DNA from: Pandoraea aquatica
GTDB taxonomy: Bacteria > Pseudomonadota > Gammaproteobacteria > Burkholderiales > Burkholderiaceae
Direction of reading: 5' to 3'
Length of the DNA stretch: 64,000 nt
NCBI RefSeq assembly: GCF_902459565.1
Contig: NZ_CABPSN010000003.1
Location: forward strand, 434,001-498,000
Below, piece by piece: positions 1 through 7,985 of the stretch. A model generated the notes under the pieces. The model was not told the origin of the DNA. It worked only from the letters and a program-made list of their open reading frames with translations, and ran no database searches. The position numbers and the translations under genes were made by a program. Numbering within the stretch: the first letter of the stretch is position 1; each line of letters begins with the position of its first letter.

Positions 1-528
1 CGGGACGTCGAGTTCGACGGTCGGCTTGCCGTAGGCGACACCGGCGTCGAACGACATCGACCAGCCCGGCGTGGCCATGGGGCTATGACCGAAACCGATG
101 CCGACATACGGTCGAACGGTCGGCAACTTGATGCGCCCGTTCACCGACTGACCGGCGGTCGGGTATGCGACACCCCGATAGACGTACGTGCTTTGTACGG
201 CATGGCCGACGAGATCGACATGGTCGTCTCCGACCAGCATCCCTGCCGTCAGACGAAACGGAATCGTCGCCGGTGCGGGGAAGAAGTCGGCGTAGACGCC
301 CCCGTGGACGAAGCGTGCTTTGCCGTCGTAGCGAACCTGCCCCGCCGTGAAGCTATGCGACAGCGCCAGACCGTTCACGTCGGCGCGCACCCCAAGGTGA
401 TTCGTCACACCGACACCGGCGCCGATGCCGAGACCTTCAGTCCCTACTGCGCCATACACCTCGATGGCTTGCGCGTGCGAGGCGCATGCGAGCATCGCCA
501 CGGCAAAAGCCATTGCCTTGCAATTCAT
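1..528 (-). CDS. Outer-membrane beta-barrel-like protein, 3' end outside window
   Basis: The ATG at 528 opens a reading frame of 176 codons that runs off the left edge, so the C-terminus is missing. The first 21 residues look like a Sec signal peptide: a hydrophobic core, then a cut after SHAQA. The rest is rich in Gly and aromatics with alternating short stretches such as GVGVTNHLGVRADVNG and RPYVGIGFG, as in small outer-membrane barrel proteins. I do not recognise a named family. No strong ribosome site precedes the ATG. A 6-1-6 inverted repeat (536-548) lies just upstream. An open frame on the opposite strand (85-537) lacks a signal peptide or domain and is rejected. Confidence 0.6.
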   Translation of the reverse strand, partial: MNCKAMAFAVAMLACASHAQAIEVYGAVGTEGLGIGAGVGVTNHLGVRADVNGLALSHSFTAGQVRYDGKARFVHGGVYADFFPAPATIPFRLTAGMLVGDDHVDLVGHAVQSTYVYRGVAYPTAGQSVNGRIKLPTVRPYVGIGFGHSPMATPGWSMSFDAGVAYGKPTVELDVP

Positions 529-900
529 GTTGCTTAACTTTCAAAGTTGGTGAGAGAGACGCCGAGGAGGGAGGTGCTTACCGGCGACCGTCGTCCGACG
601 GTGCCATACGCTGACATGCCCGCGATGATCGATTGACAGACTTCACTACATTCCCCGACGTGGTCTTGCGCCCCTGTTTCAGGTGGCGTTCTGATTTTGT
701 GGCGCGATCCTAGCACGCCCCCTGTGACAGTCTGGTTGGCTTTGAACATACGTTGTCGGGGTGCAACATGAGCCGTGTGATTTTCGCAAGACGTCGTAAA
801 TGCGAGGCTTCTCGGGGCCTGTCACTGCGTTTCGCGCATCGTAGAATTGCGCATCGGTCGCTTGCGAGCACCGTCCAACTCAGTGGGGAATTCCCGCCAA
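529..900. other. Intergenic region between outer-membrane gene and lrp
   Basis: These 372 bases separate two divergent genes and must hold both promoters. I see a short perfect inverted repeat AACTTT-C-AAAGTT (536-548) close to the minus-strand start. I see no convincing gene, terminator or riboswitch. Short frames here on both strands have no ribosome site or recognisable content. Confidence 0.5.
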
Positions 901-1416
901 ATGAGAAACAAAACCGACAAAAGTGCCGACAAAGTCGCCAACAAGGCCGATCTCGACCGGTTCGATCTGAACATTCTCGATCACCTTCAGAGGAACAACC
1001 GGCTGTCGCACGCGGCTATCGCGGAGCAGGTGGGGCTTTCGACCGCCTCGGTGCAGCGGCGCATCAGCCGGCTGGAGGAACGGGGCGTGATACGGGACAA
1101 CGTCGCCGTGCTCAATCCGGCGATGATCGGCAATCCGGTGACGGCCGTGATCGAATCGCGGCTGGTGGAGGATCGAAGCGTGGTGATGGATCGGGCGAAG
1201 CGTTATTTCCGGAACGTCGATGAAATTCAACAGTGCTACTTCGTCAACGGCGGCGTCTCGTTCATCATCATCATGATTGCCCGCGACATTCCGCATTTCG
1301 AGCAGCTTGTTCGTCAGCACTTCGCCGACAATCCCGACATCCTCACCTACCGGACGCTGATCGTGCTCGATCAGGTGAAGACCGGCCTGAAGCTTCCGCT
1401 CTTCGATCTGATCTGA
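901..1416 (+). CDS. Lrp/AsnC family transcriptional regulator
   Basis: A 171-residue DNA-binding regulator. After a Lys/Asp-rich start, residues of about 18-65 form the AsnC helix-turn-helix (LDRFDLNILDHLQRNN, then AIAEQVGLSTASVQRRISRLEERGVI). An Lrp ligand-binding domain follows (about 75-165). The ATG at 901 is chosen because GGGGA lies just upstream; a longer frame from 847 has no such site. The gene is convergent with an RhtA-like exporter whose stop lies 16 bases away. Lrp regulators often control amino acid exporters next to them, so this pair may be functionally linked; that is inference. Confidence 0.9.
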   Translation: MRNKTDKSADKVANKADLDRFDLNILDHLQRNNRLSHAAIAEQVGLSTASVQRRISRLEERGVIRDNVAVLNPAMIGNPVTAVIESRLVEDRSVVMDRAKRYFRNVDEIQQCYFVNGGVSFIIIMIARDIPHFEQLVRQHFADNPDILTYRTLIVLDQVKTGLKLPLFDLI

Positions 1417-1432
1417 CGGCAGTGGGAGAAGG

Positions 1433-2287
1433 TCACGCGTCGGCTCGTGGCCTGGAAAACAGCGCACATCCCGCGCATGCCGCGACGACGCATGCGATCC
1501 CGCCACACTGCGTCGGCGTCAGCGTCTCGCTCAGGACAAGCCACCCGGCAACGGCGCTGACGGCGGGCGACCCGCTCAGCAGCACGCCGAACACGCGCGC
1601 GGGCAAACGGCGCATCGCATAGATATCGAGCAGAAACGGCAGCATGCTCGACAGCACGGCCACGCTCAAGCCGACCAGCAGCACGTGTGTGGACATCAGC
1701 GCCGTGCCCGCCTGTGCGACCCCCAGCGGCACCGCAATGACCGCAGCGATCGTCATGCCGACAGCCACCGATTGCCCGCCACCGGCCGACGCTCTGCGCC
1801 CAATGAGCACGTAGATCCCCCAGAACAAGGCGGCCGCCAGCGAAAACGCGACACCACGAATATCGATTTCGCCTTTGACGTCACCAATCGCGAGCCCGAC
1901 CATACCGAGCGCGGCCAGTGCAATCCAGATGAGGTCGGACGCGCGTCGAGACGTCAGTAAGGCCGCGATCAATGGTCCCATGACTTCGATGGAGATGGCG
2001 ACGCTAACGGGGATGTACGCGAACGCGCGATAGATGAGCAGATTCATCAGCGCCAGCGTGATGCCGTAGGTCAGCATCGTTCGCCACGAAATGCCTGCGT
2101 CGCGGAAATTCAATCGCCAGGGCTTAAGCGCGACGAGGAGGACGAGAGACGACAGGCCGAGGCGCAGCGCGGCAACGCCTTCACTGCCGACGAGGGGGAA
2201 CAGCGTCTTGGCGAACGCAGCGCCCGTCTGGACGGAGACCATGCCCGCGAAGGCAGCGGCGAAGGGCACATTCCGGTGGTTGAACAT
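1433..2287 (-). CDS. RhtA-like EamA/DMT inner-membrane exporter
   Basis: A 284-residue transporter of the drug/metabolite superfamily with about ten membrane segments and two EamA repeats. The N-terminal stretch SVQTGAAFAKTLFPLVG and the later ALRLGLSSLVLL, KPWRLNF and LPARVFGVLLSGSPA closely follow E. coli RhtA, the threonine/homoserine exporter, so export of an amino acid or related small metabolite is likely. The substrate is not proven. The ATG at 2287 matches the family N-terminus. A terminator hairpin (2309-2336) ends only about 21 bases before this start, leaving very little room for a separate promoter. The gene is convergent with the Lrp gene at 901-1416. Confidence 0.85.
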   Translation of the reverse strand: MFNHRNVPFAAAFAGMVSVQTGAAFAKTLFPLVGSEGVAALRLGLSSLVLLVALKPWRLNFRDAGISWRTMLTYGITLALMNLLIYRAFAYIPVSVAISIEVMGPLIAALLTSRRASDLIWIALAALGMVGLAIGDVKGEIDIRGVAFSLAAALFWGIYVLIGRRASAGGGQSVAVGMTIAAVIAVPLGVAQAGTALMSTHVLLVGLSVAVLSSMLPFLLDIYAMRRLPARVFGVLLSGSPAVSAVAGWLVLSETLTPTQCGGIACVVAACAGCALFSRPRADA

Positions 2288-2308
2288 CGACGTCTGGCGC
2301 AAATAAAA

Positions 2309-2336
2309 AGGAGAGGAAATTCTAATTTCCTCTCCT
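2309..2336 (-). terminator. Rho-independent terminator ahead of the RhtA-like gene
   Basis: AGGAGAGGAAATT and its exact complement form a 13-bp stem with a 2-base loop. On the minus strand it is followed by TTTTTATTT. It lies 115 bases after the hydrolase stop (2451) and about 21 bases before the exporter ATG, so it either ends the hydrolase transcript or acts as an attenuator for the exporter. Confidence 0.8.
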
Positions 2337-2450
2337 GATTTATCGCCTCGCAAGTGCTGCGTATCCGAGTGATTTAACCGAATTTCAGCGTCGGACGATG
2401 CAAAAACTCATGCGTGTCGTGCAGTCATCGGCGATGCAACGCAAAGGCGC

Positions 2451-3362
2451 TTACTGAAGAAACTCGGTAATCGCCGCCATCGTCGCTTCCGGTTGCTCTT
2501 CCATCAGCCAATGCCCGGCATTCGGGATGACCGCGCCTTTGACGTTGGTCGCCGCCGCGCTCGCGACCGTCGCCATCATCGTGGCAAACGACTTCTCGCC
2601 ACCAATGGCGAGCACCGGCATGGGGAGCGGTCCTTTGGCGAGGAACGCCTTATTGTCGATGGCGTCCTGATCGAAGGCGTGGAATTGCTCGAAGCCGGAA
2701 TGCATCGCGCCGGGCAGGGCGTAGAAGCGCGTGTAATGCCGACGCGACGCTTCATCGAAATGCTTCGGATCTGCCGAAAACTCGTTCCAGAAGCGGTCGA
2801 GGTAGATGCGTTCGCGTCCTTTCACGAGACGCTCCATATCCGGGCCGCCAAAGCGGAAGTGCCAAAGCAACGGATTCTTCAGGATCTCTTCCCACGGACC
2901 GACACCGGGAATCGGCGCGTCCATCAGCACCAGTTTCGTCACCCGGTCGGGCTGCTCGGCGGCAAAGGCATACGCCACCATATTGCCGATGTCGTGTGCG
3001 ACGACATCCACCTTGCCGATCTTGAGCGTATCCAGAACGCCTGCGATATCTCGGGCTTCGTTCTTCTTGTCGTAGCCGTTCGCCGGGTGATCGGATAAGC
3101 CCATGCCGCGAAGATCGGGCACGACGACGGTGTGGGTCTTCGCCAGCCGCGCAGCTAGTGGTGCCCACATGTCGCCCGTCTCACCGTACCCATGCAGCAA
3201 CACGACCGCCGGCCCGTGGCCGCCGACGCGCACGTAGATCTTCGCGCCGTTGGTGGCGATCGTCTGCTGTTTGAAATCCGGAGGAAACGAGAATTTGTCG
3301 GCGAATGCCGGTAGGGCATGGAAGGACGCAAGCAACAACAGAAACGACAGCAACTTTCGCAT
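2451..3362 (-). CDS. Exported alpha/beta hydrolase (epoxide hydrolase/dehalogenase-like)
   Basis: A 303-residue protein with a clear Sec signal peptide (MRKLLSFLLLLASFHALPAFA), so it acts in the periplasm. The alpha/beta hydrolase fold shows HGYGETGDMW (oxyanion region, about 58), DLRGMGLSDHP, the nucleophile elbow VVAHDIGN with Asp as nucleophile, and NAGHW near the C-terminus supplying the catalytic His. An Asp nucleophile is typical of epoxide hydrolases and haloalkane/haloacetate dehalogenases rather than esterases. The substrate is unknown. It is divergent from the superoxide dismutase gene; the two share a 246-base intergenic region. Confidence 0.85.
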   Translation of the reverse strand: MRKLLSFLLLLASFHALPAFADKFSFPPDFKQQTIATNGAKIYVRVGGHGPAVVLLHGYGETGDMWAPLAARLAKTHTVVVPDLRGMGLSDHPANGYDKKNEARDIAGVLDTLKIGKVDVVAHDIGNMVAYAFAAEQPDRVTKLVLMDAPIPGVGPWEEILKNPLLWHFRFGGPDMERLVKGRERIYLDRFWNEFSADPKHFDEASRRHYTRFYALPGAMHSGFEQFHAFDQDAIDNKAFLAKGPLPMPVLAIGGEKSFATMMATVASAAATNVKGAVIPNAGHWLMEEQPEATMAAITEFLQ

Positions 3363-3608
3363 TTCTGACTCCCGTGGATGGATCGGATCGATCTGCTGCA
3401 GGTTCGGGTAGTGCCAGTGGTGCTGATGATGCGGATGGCGCGGATGTTCTCATACTTTATTTGGATTGTGCGAAGTCCGCGCCGACAGTGGGTTGCCGCA
3501 GGGTTTCTTTTCCAATGCATGGAATAAGTCGCGGTTCACGGGCGTTATGTGAGTGAGACGGCGCTCGCAACCGCGCTCTCGACCCCCCCAAACGAACTGG
3601 AAATGATC

Positions 3609-4376
3609 ATGTCCCAAACGCTCCTGTCACGCCGTCAGATGCTCGCCAGCGGTTCGCTCGGCGGTGCCGCACTCGTCATGTCGAATCTCGGTTTCGCTGC
3701 GACGACTGCGCAGAAGGCTGCCAAGCCGCAAGGCAAGGCGATTGATGAGGCGGCGCTGCTCGCCTATCTGGGCGCGTCGCCGCAATCGCTGCCGAATCTG
3801 CCCTACGCGCAGGACGCACTGGAGCCCGTGATCTCGGCGCGCACCGTCGGCATTCACTACGGCAAGCATCATCAGGCGTACTTCACGAACCTGCATAAGC
3901 TGCTCGCCGACACGCCACTCGCCACCGCAACGCTCGAACAGCTCATCCTGAAGTCGCACGGCCGTGAGGATATGGAGGACGTTTTCAACAACGCCGCGCA
4001 AGCGTGGAATCACAACTTCTACTGGAAGTCGCTCAGCCCCGTGCAAACGTCGCCGGACGAGCGTCTCGCACGCGCCATCGTCGGCAAGTTCGGCTCAACG
4101 GAGGCGCTGTCGAAGCAACTGCTGTCGGTCAGTGCGTCGCAGTTCGGTAGCGGCTGGGGATGGCTCGTCGTCGACAAGGGCGAGCTGGCGGTTGTGAAGA
4201 CGGGCAACGCCGAGACGCCGTTCACGCGTAGCGGACAACTGCCGCTGCTGACGGTCGACGTCTGGGAGCACGCGTACTACCTCGACTACCAGAATCGCCG
4301 TCCCGACTATCTGGCGGAGACGATTGCGAAGAAGCTGAACTGGACTTTCGCTTCGGCCAACTACGCGCGGATTTGA
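3609..4376 (+). CDS. sodB: Tat-exported Fe-type superoxide dismutase
   Basis: A 255-residue Fe/Mn superoxide dismutase with an N-terminal twin-arginine signal (LSRRQMLASGSLGG, then a hydrophobic stretch to about residue 31), which implies folded export to the periplasm. Metal ligands are visible: H83 in GIHYGKHH, H135 in WNHNFYW, and D217 and H221 in DVWEHAYY. Gln131 in NNAAQAWNH is the position that marks the Fe-type enzymes. The ATG at 3609 is chosen because GGA lies 8 bases upstream; an ATG at 3603 overlaps that site. A terminator follows at 4423. Cytoplasmic SodB proteins lack such a leader, so this is an extra, periplasmic form. Confidence 0.9.
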   Translation: MSQTLLSRRQMLASGSLGGAALVMSNLGFAATTAQKAAKPQGKAIDEAALLAYLGASPQSLPNLPYAQDALEPVISARTVGIHYGKHHQAYFTNLHKLLADTPLATATLEQLILKSHGREDMEDVFNNAAQAWNHNFYWKSLSPVQTSPDERLARAIVGKFGSTEALSKQLLSVSASQFGSGWGWLVVDKGELAVVKTGNAETPFTRSGQLPLLTVDVWEHAYYLDYQNRRPDYLAETIAKKLNWTFASANYARI

Positions 4377-4422
4377 GATCGGTTTTCAATCGCTAGCGAT
4401 TTATCCGTCGCAAATAGAGAGA

Positions 4423-4440
4423 GCCCTGACGTGTCAGGGC
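4423..4440. terminator. Terminator shared by sod and the microprotein genes
   Basis: GCCCTGAC-GT-GTCAGGGC is a perfect 8-bp stem. It is followed by TTTCTTT on the plus strand (end of the superoxide dismutase transcript) and by TCTCTCTATTT on the minus strand, 29 bases after the second microprotein stop. Confidence 0.8.
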
Positions 4441-4469
4441 TTTCTTTATTTGCGTTGGCCGTCGCGCGG

Positions 4470-4550
4470 TCATTGCCAGAAAGGCGATGCGGCGGAGACG
4501 AGGCCTGCGAGGTACAGCGCGCCTTCGGCGAACAAGGGCAGCAGCGGCAT
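4470..4550 (-). CDS. 26-residue hydrophobic microprotein, copy 2
   Basis: An 81-base frame from ATG 4550 to TGA 4470 behind the strong site AAGGAGAAACACC. The peptide begins MPLLPLFAEGALYLAGLVS and ends ASPFWQ. It is hydrophobic enough for one short membrane helix and has a central Glu-Gly. It matches the peptide at 4620-4700 at 12 of 26 positions (pattern MPxxPLxxEGxxYxxGLxS, then PF). The two genes are tandem, 69 bases apart. I know of no family for it. A duplicated hydrophobic microprotein could be a membrane regulator or a type I toxin; both ideas are speculation. Confidence 0.65.
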   Translation of the reverse strand: MPLLPLFAEGALYLAGLVSAASPFWQ

Positions 4551-4619
4551 GGTGTTTCTCCTTTGAGTCTTCGTTGGTGGTGGGTGCGACGGCTGAGGCG
4601 ATGGCGCTCGACGGGCGAC

Positions 4620-4700
4620 TTAGTGGAAGAACGGGCCCATGGTCGAGAGCAGACCGGAAACGTAGCTGTAACCTTCGATGAGCAGCGGGATGATCGGCAT
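4620..4700 (-). CDS. 26-residue hydrophobic microprotein, copy 1
   Basis: An 81-base frame from ATG 4700 to TAA 4620. The peptide begins MPIIPLLIEGYSYVSGLLS and ends MGPFFH. Its upstream sequence AAGGAGAAACACC plus the first two codons ATGCCG is identical to that of copy 2, and the shared residues are M1, P2, P5, L6, E9, G10, Y13, G16, L17, S19, P23 and F24. A possible promoter for the pair is TTTCGC-N17-GATACT on the minus strand near 4755-4785. Conservation of the peptide pattern between two copies that differ in DNA argues that both are translated. Confidence 0.65.
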   Translation of the reverse strand: MPIIPLLIEGYSYVSGLLSTMGPFFH

Positions 4701-4904
4701 GGTGTTTCTCCTTGGGGTCGACTCGTTGCGGTGTTGCGTGAGCCGTTGAATGAAGTATCCGAGTTACGGCCTTGCGGCGAAACTGAGATAAATACAAGTG
4801 CGCTTCATGGGCTTCGTCCGACGTACCGATCAAGGCGAGAATCGTCCGGCTGGTAAAATGCGCCTCCGCTGCAAATTCGCTGCATCTCCGCTTCAACGTC
4901 ATTC

Positions 4905-6407
4905 ATGAAGTCTCAATCGCTTCGGGAACAGTGGCTCCCGAACCTCCCTGGTAACGTGCTTGCCGGGCTCACCACCGCGTTTGCGCTGGTGCCTGAGTGC
5001 ATCGCTTTCGCGCTGGTTGCACAAGTCAATCCGCTGATGGGCCTTTACGGTGCGTTCATCATCTGCGCCCTCACTGCCATCTTTGGTGGACGTCCCGGCA
5101 TGATCTCCGGCGCGGCCGGTTCGATGGCCGTGGTGATCGTCGCACTCGTTGTCGAACACGGCGTGCAGTATCTGCTCGCGACCGTGGTACTCGGCGGGTT
5201 GCTGATGATGCTGTTCGGCCTGCTGCGGCTCGGCAAGCTGATTCGCATGGTGCCGCACCCCGTGATGATCGGCTTTGTGAACGGACTCGCGATCATCATC
5301 GCCATGGCGCAGCTCGAACACTTCAAGCAGGCGACGCCACAAGGCACCGTCTGGTTGCACGGCGCGCCGCTTGCGATCATGTGTGCGCTGGTTGCGCTCA
5401 CGATGTTGATTGTCTACGTGCTGCCGCGCCTCACGAAGGCGGTGCCGCCCGCGCTCGTGGCCATCGTCGGTGTGGGTGTGCTCAGCCAACTGCTGAACCT
5501 GCCGACACGCACGCTTGGCGACATGGCCCACATCGCAGGCGCGTTTCCGACGCTGCATCTGCCGCAAGTGCCGTTCACGCTGGAGACGCTTCGCATCGTC
5601 TTCCCGTACGCACTGCTGATGGCCATCGTGGGCTTGCTGGAGACGCTGCTGACGTTCAACCTTACCGACGACATCACGCAAACGCGCGGACGCCCCAATC
5701 GCGAATGTCTCGCGCTCGGTGTGTCGAACGTCGTCTCGGGGATGTTCGGGGGGATGGGCGGCTGCGCCATGATCGGGCAGACGATGATCAACCTCAGCTC
5801 CGGCGGACGCACCCGTGTCTCGGGGGCAACGGCGGGCATCATGATCTTGCTGTTCGTGTTGTTCCTGTCGCCGCTGATCGAGCGGATTCCGCTCGCGGCG
5901 CTGGTCGGGGTGATGTTCGTCGTCGCGCAACAGACCTTCGCGTGGGGATCGCTGCGCGTGCTGGGCAAGGTGCCGCGCAACGATGCGCTGGTGATCGTCG
6001 CGGTGACGGTCATTACCGTCTTCACCGATCTGGCGGTGGCGGTGATGTGCGGCATCGTGATCGCCGCGCTGAACTTCGCCTGGCAGCATGCGCGCGAGAT
6101 TCGCGCCGAAGTGGTGGAGGGAGTGGGCGGTGTTGAAGGTGCCGATGCACGCACGTACGTCCTGCATGGCACGTTGTTCTTCGCGTCGACGGCGAACTTT
6201 CAGGATCTGTTCCGGCCGCTGTCGGACGTGCATGACGTCATGGTCGATTGCCGCCATCTGCACGTGGCCGATCACTCGGCCATCGTGGCGTTCGAGACGT
6301 TGCGCGAGCGCTATAGGAAGGCTGGCAGGAACCTGCGGTTCGTCAATCTATCGTCACGCAATCAGCACATGCTTGAGCGGGCAGGCGTGAGTCTCGCCGA
6401 GGTCTGA
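4905..6407 (+). CDS. SulP family anion transporter with STAS domain
   Basis: A 500-residue inner-membrane transporter. It opens with the SulP signature region (LPGNVLAGLTTAFALVPECIAFALVA), has about ten to twelve membrane segments to about residue 395, and ends with a cytoplasmic STAS domain (about 410-495, including the VMVDCRHLHVADHSAI core). SulP proteins carry sulfate, bicarbonate or other anions, often with Na+ or H+; the substrate cannot be read here. The ATG at 4905 fits the family start although the ribosome site is weak. It is convergent with the cytochrome gene, and a hairpin (6405-6430) covers both stop codons. Confidence 0.9.
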   Translation: MKSQSLREQWLPNLPGNVLAGLTTAFALVPECIAFALVAQVNPLMGLYGAFIICALTAIFGGRPGMISGAAGSMAVVIVALVVEHGVQYLLATVVLGGLLMMLFGLLRLGKLIRMVPHPVMIGFVNGLAIIIAMAQLEHFKQATPQGTVWLHGAPLAIMCALVALTMLIVYVLPRLTKAVPPALVAIVGVGVLSQLLNLPTRTLGDMAHIAGAFPTLHLPQVPFTLETLRIVFPYALLMAIVGLLETLLTFNLTDDITQTRGRPNRECLALGVSNVVSGMFGGMGGCAMIGQTMINLSSGGRTRVSGATAGIMILLFVLFLSPLIERIPLAALVGVMFVVAQQTFAWGSLRVLGKVPRNDALVIVAVTVITVFTDLAVAVMCGIVIAALNFAWQHAREIRAEVVEGVGGVEGADARTYVLHGTLFFASTANFQDLFRPLSDVHDVMVDCRHLHVADHSAIVAFETLRERYRKAGRNLRFVNLSSRNQHMLERAGVSLAEV

Positions 6408-6430
6408 CGCGACGCTCAGCGTGTGCGTCA
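6405..6430. terminator. Hairpin spanning both convergent stop codons
   Basis: TGACGC pairs with GCGTCA and ACGCT with AGCGT, giving an interrupted hairpin that includes the stop codon of the SulP gene (6405-6407) and that of the cytochrome gene (6428-6430). There is no T-run, so termination is only probable. Confidence 0.4.
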
Positions 6431-6847
6431 TTTGAACGTGTGGAGATATGCGATCAGGTCGGCGACTTTGCGTTCGTTACCGATCCCCCAGAAGCGCATC
6501 TTGGTGCCCGGCACGGTCTTCCCGGGATTAGCGATGAAGGCGGCGAGGGTCTTGTCGTCCCACACGAGGCCGGATTGCTTCATCTCCTTCGAGTAGTCGA
6601 AGTCGTTGAGACTGCCCGCACGACGCGTCGCCAGCCCATTGAGCTGCGGGCCGAAGCCCGAGGCTGCAATCGGGCCGACTGAATGACACGACGCGCAACG
6701 CGAAGCGAACAACGCCTTGCCCGCTTCGATATCTCCCGCTGCCATGGCGGGCACCGTGACGGCGGCCAGGGTCAGTGCGATGAGACCGCCGCGCAGGCGT
6801 GCGGTGAACGAGAACGAGAGGGCGGGGCGGCAGGCGTGCGCAGTCAT
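6428..6847 (-). CDS. Class I c-type cytochrome
   Basis: A 139-residue exported cytochrome. It starts at ATG 6847 with a signal peptide (positive residues, then LIALTLAAVTVPAMA). The haem attachment motif CASCH sits about 25 residues into the mature protein, and the distal Met ligand is in GTKMRFWG near the C-terminus. Size and motif order fit the small soluble c550-like proteins of the periplasm that shuttle electrons. A longer frame to 6937 has no signal at its start and is not used. The electron partners are unknown. Confidence 0.88.
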   Translation of the reverse strand: MTAHACRPALSFSFTARLRGGLIALTLAAVTVPAMAAGDIEAGKALFASRCASCHSVGPIAASGFGPQLNGLATRRAGSLNDFDYSKEMKQSGLVWDDKTLAAFIANPGKTVPGTKMRFWGIGNERKVADLIAYLHTFK

Positions 6848-7018
6848 TGGGTCGATTGAGGCGTAAGTAAGACGAAAGCGGTGACGAAAGCAAGCCGCTA
6901 ACTTACCCCTTTCCGCGAGCCGCGGCCAGTGAATCAAAAGGGGGCCGGTGCGACATCGTGTCGCGAGGTCGCAGCATCAGTTGTCGACCCGTCGCGGATT
7001 TCAGAGCGCCAGATGTAA

Positions 7019-7052
7019 AAAGGCCGTCCCCGCAATGTCAGGGACGGCCTTT
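7019..7052 (-). terminator. Terminator of the amino acid ABC operon
   Basis: AAAGGCCGTCCC and GGGACGGCCTTT form a 12-bp stem with a 10-base loop. On the minus strand TTTTTACAT follows. It lies 72 bases after the stop of the binding protein gene. Confidence 0.85.
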
Positions 7053-7123
7053 CATTTACGCTATCGGCCTTGCTGTCTAAGCGTGCCCACAAGCGCGCTT
7101 AGACGTCTTCTTTATAGCCTTCT

Positions 7124-7921
7124 TTATGCGCCGCCCTTGGTCACGCTGTCCGGCAGGTCGCGGCCATGGTACTTCTTGTAGATCTCGTTGAGCTTGCCGT
7201 TCTTCAGGTTCGTCTTGACCCAGTTGTTGACCCAATCCTTCAGCGCGGGCTGGTTCTTGTTCAGCGCGATGCCCAGATCGAATTCCTTCTGCGCGAACTT
7301 CAGTTCGAGGTTCTTCGCCGGCGCGCGCTTCTGCATTTCGCCGAGGTTCGACGGCGTGCTCGAGAAGATGTCGACCTGACCCGTCACCATCGACGTGATC
7401 AGCGTGGCGTCGTCTTCGTAACGCACGATCTGCGCGCCCTTGGCGTTCGCCGTGGTCAGCGTGTCGTTGACGGTCGCGCGCGTGAGTCCAATGCGCTTGC
7501 CGTCGAGATCGGCATAGCTCTTGATGTTCATGCTCTTCGGCCCACCCACGATGATCGAGATCACAGCGTAGGGAATCGAGAAGTCGACGACTTGCGCACG
7601 CTCCGGCGTGATCGACAGGTCGGCCACCACGAGGTCGGCGCGGTTCGCTTGCAGCGTCGGCACGCGCGCGGCGTTCGTCACGGACACGATATCGAGCTTC
7701 ACGCCCAGGTCTTTCGCGAGCAGCTCAGCCGTCTCGACGTCCGAGCCGACCGGCTTCAGGTTGGCGTCGGCGAACGAGTACAACGGCGTTCCCATGGCGA
7801 TAGCCACGCGGATCTTGCCCGCCTTCTTGATGTCGTCGAGCTGATCGGCAAGCGCTGCGTGGGCCATCGCGCCAAGCGCAACGGCGGCGCAGACCTGGGT
7901 GAAGAACGTCTTGAGTTTCAT
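7124..7921 (-). CDS. Polar amino acid ABC transporter, periplasmic binding protein
   Basis: A 265-residue solute-binding protein of the PAAT family (SBP_bac_3). The first 25 residues are a Sec signal (MKLKTFFTQVCAAVALGAMAHAALA). The mature part shows the family start LDDIKKAGKIRVAIA, the central DLVVADLSITPERAQVVDFS and the closing NKNQPALKDWVNNW. It would capture a polar amino acid and deliver it to the two permeases encoded upstream. It is the last gene of the operon, 64 bases after the ATPase gene, and is followed by a strong terminator. The ligand is not predictable from sequence. Confidence 0.92.
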   Translation of the reverse strand: MKLKTFFTQVCAAVALGAMAHAALADQLDDIKKAGKIRVAIAMGTPLYSFADANLKPVGSDVETAELLAKDLGVKLDIVSVTNAARVPTLQANRADLVVADLSITPERAQVVDFSIPYAVISIIVGGPKSMNIKSYADLDGKRIGLTRATVNDTLTTANAKGAQIVRYEDDATLITSMVTGQVDIFSSTPSNLGEMQKRAPAKNLELKFAQKEFDLGIALNKNQPALKDWVNNWVKTNLKNGKLNEIYKKYHGRDLPDSVTKGGA

Positions 7922-7985
7922 GCAATGGTCTCCTTCGGGTGATTGTTGTCTTGCAATGTGGACGGACAGGGCGCGGGCCGGACGG

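Noticed and set aside
85-537. A 150-residue plus-strand frame opposite the outer-membrane gene.
   Set aside because: The minus-strand frame has a signal peptide and barrel-like pattern and runs off the edge; the plus frame has none of these.
4899-6275. A 458-residue minus-strand frame opposite the SulP gene.
   Set aside because: Composition is His/Arg/Gln-rich antisense reading; the plus strand codes clear membrane helices and a STAS domain.
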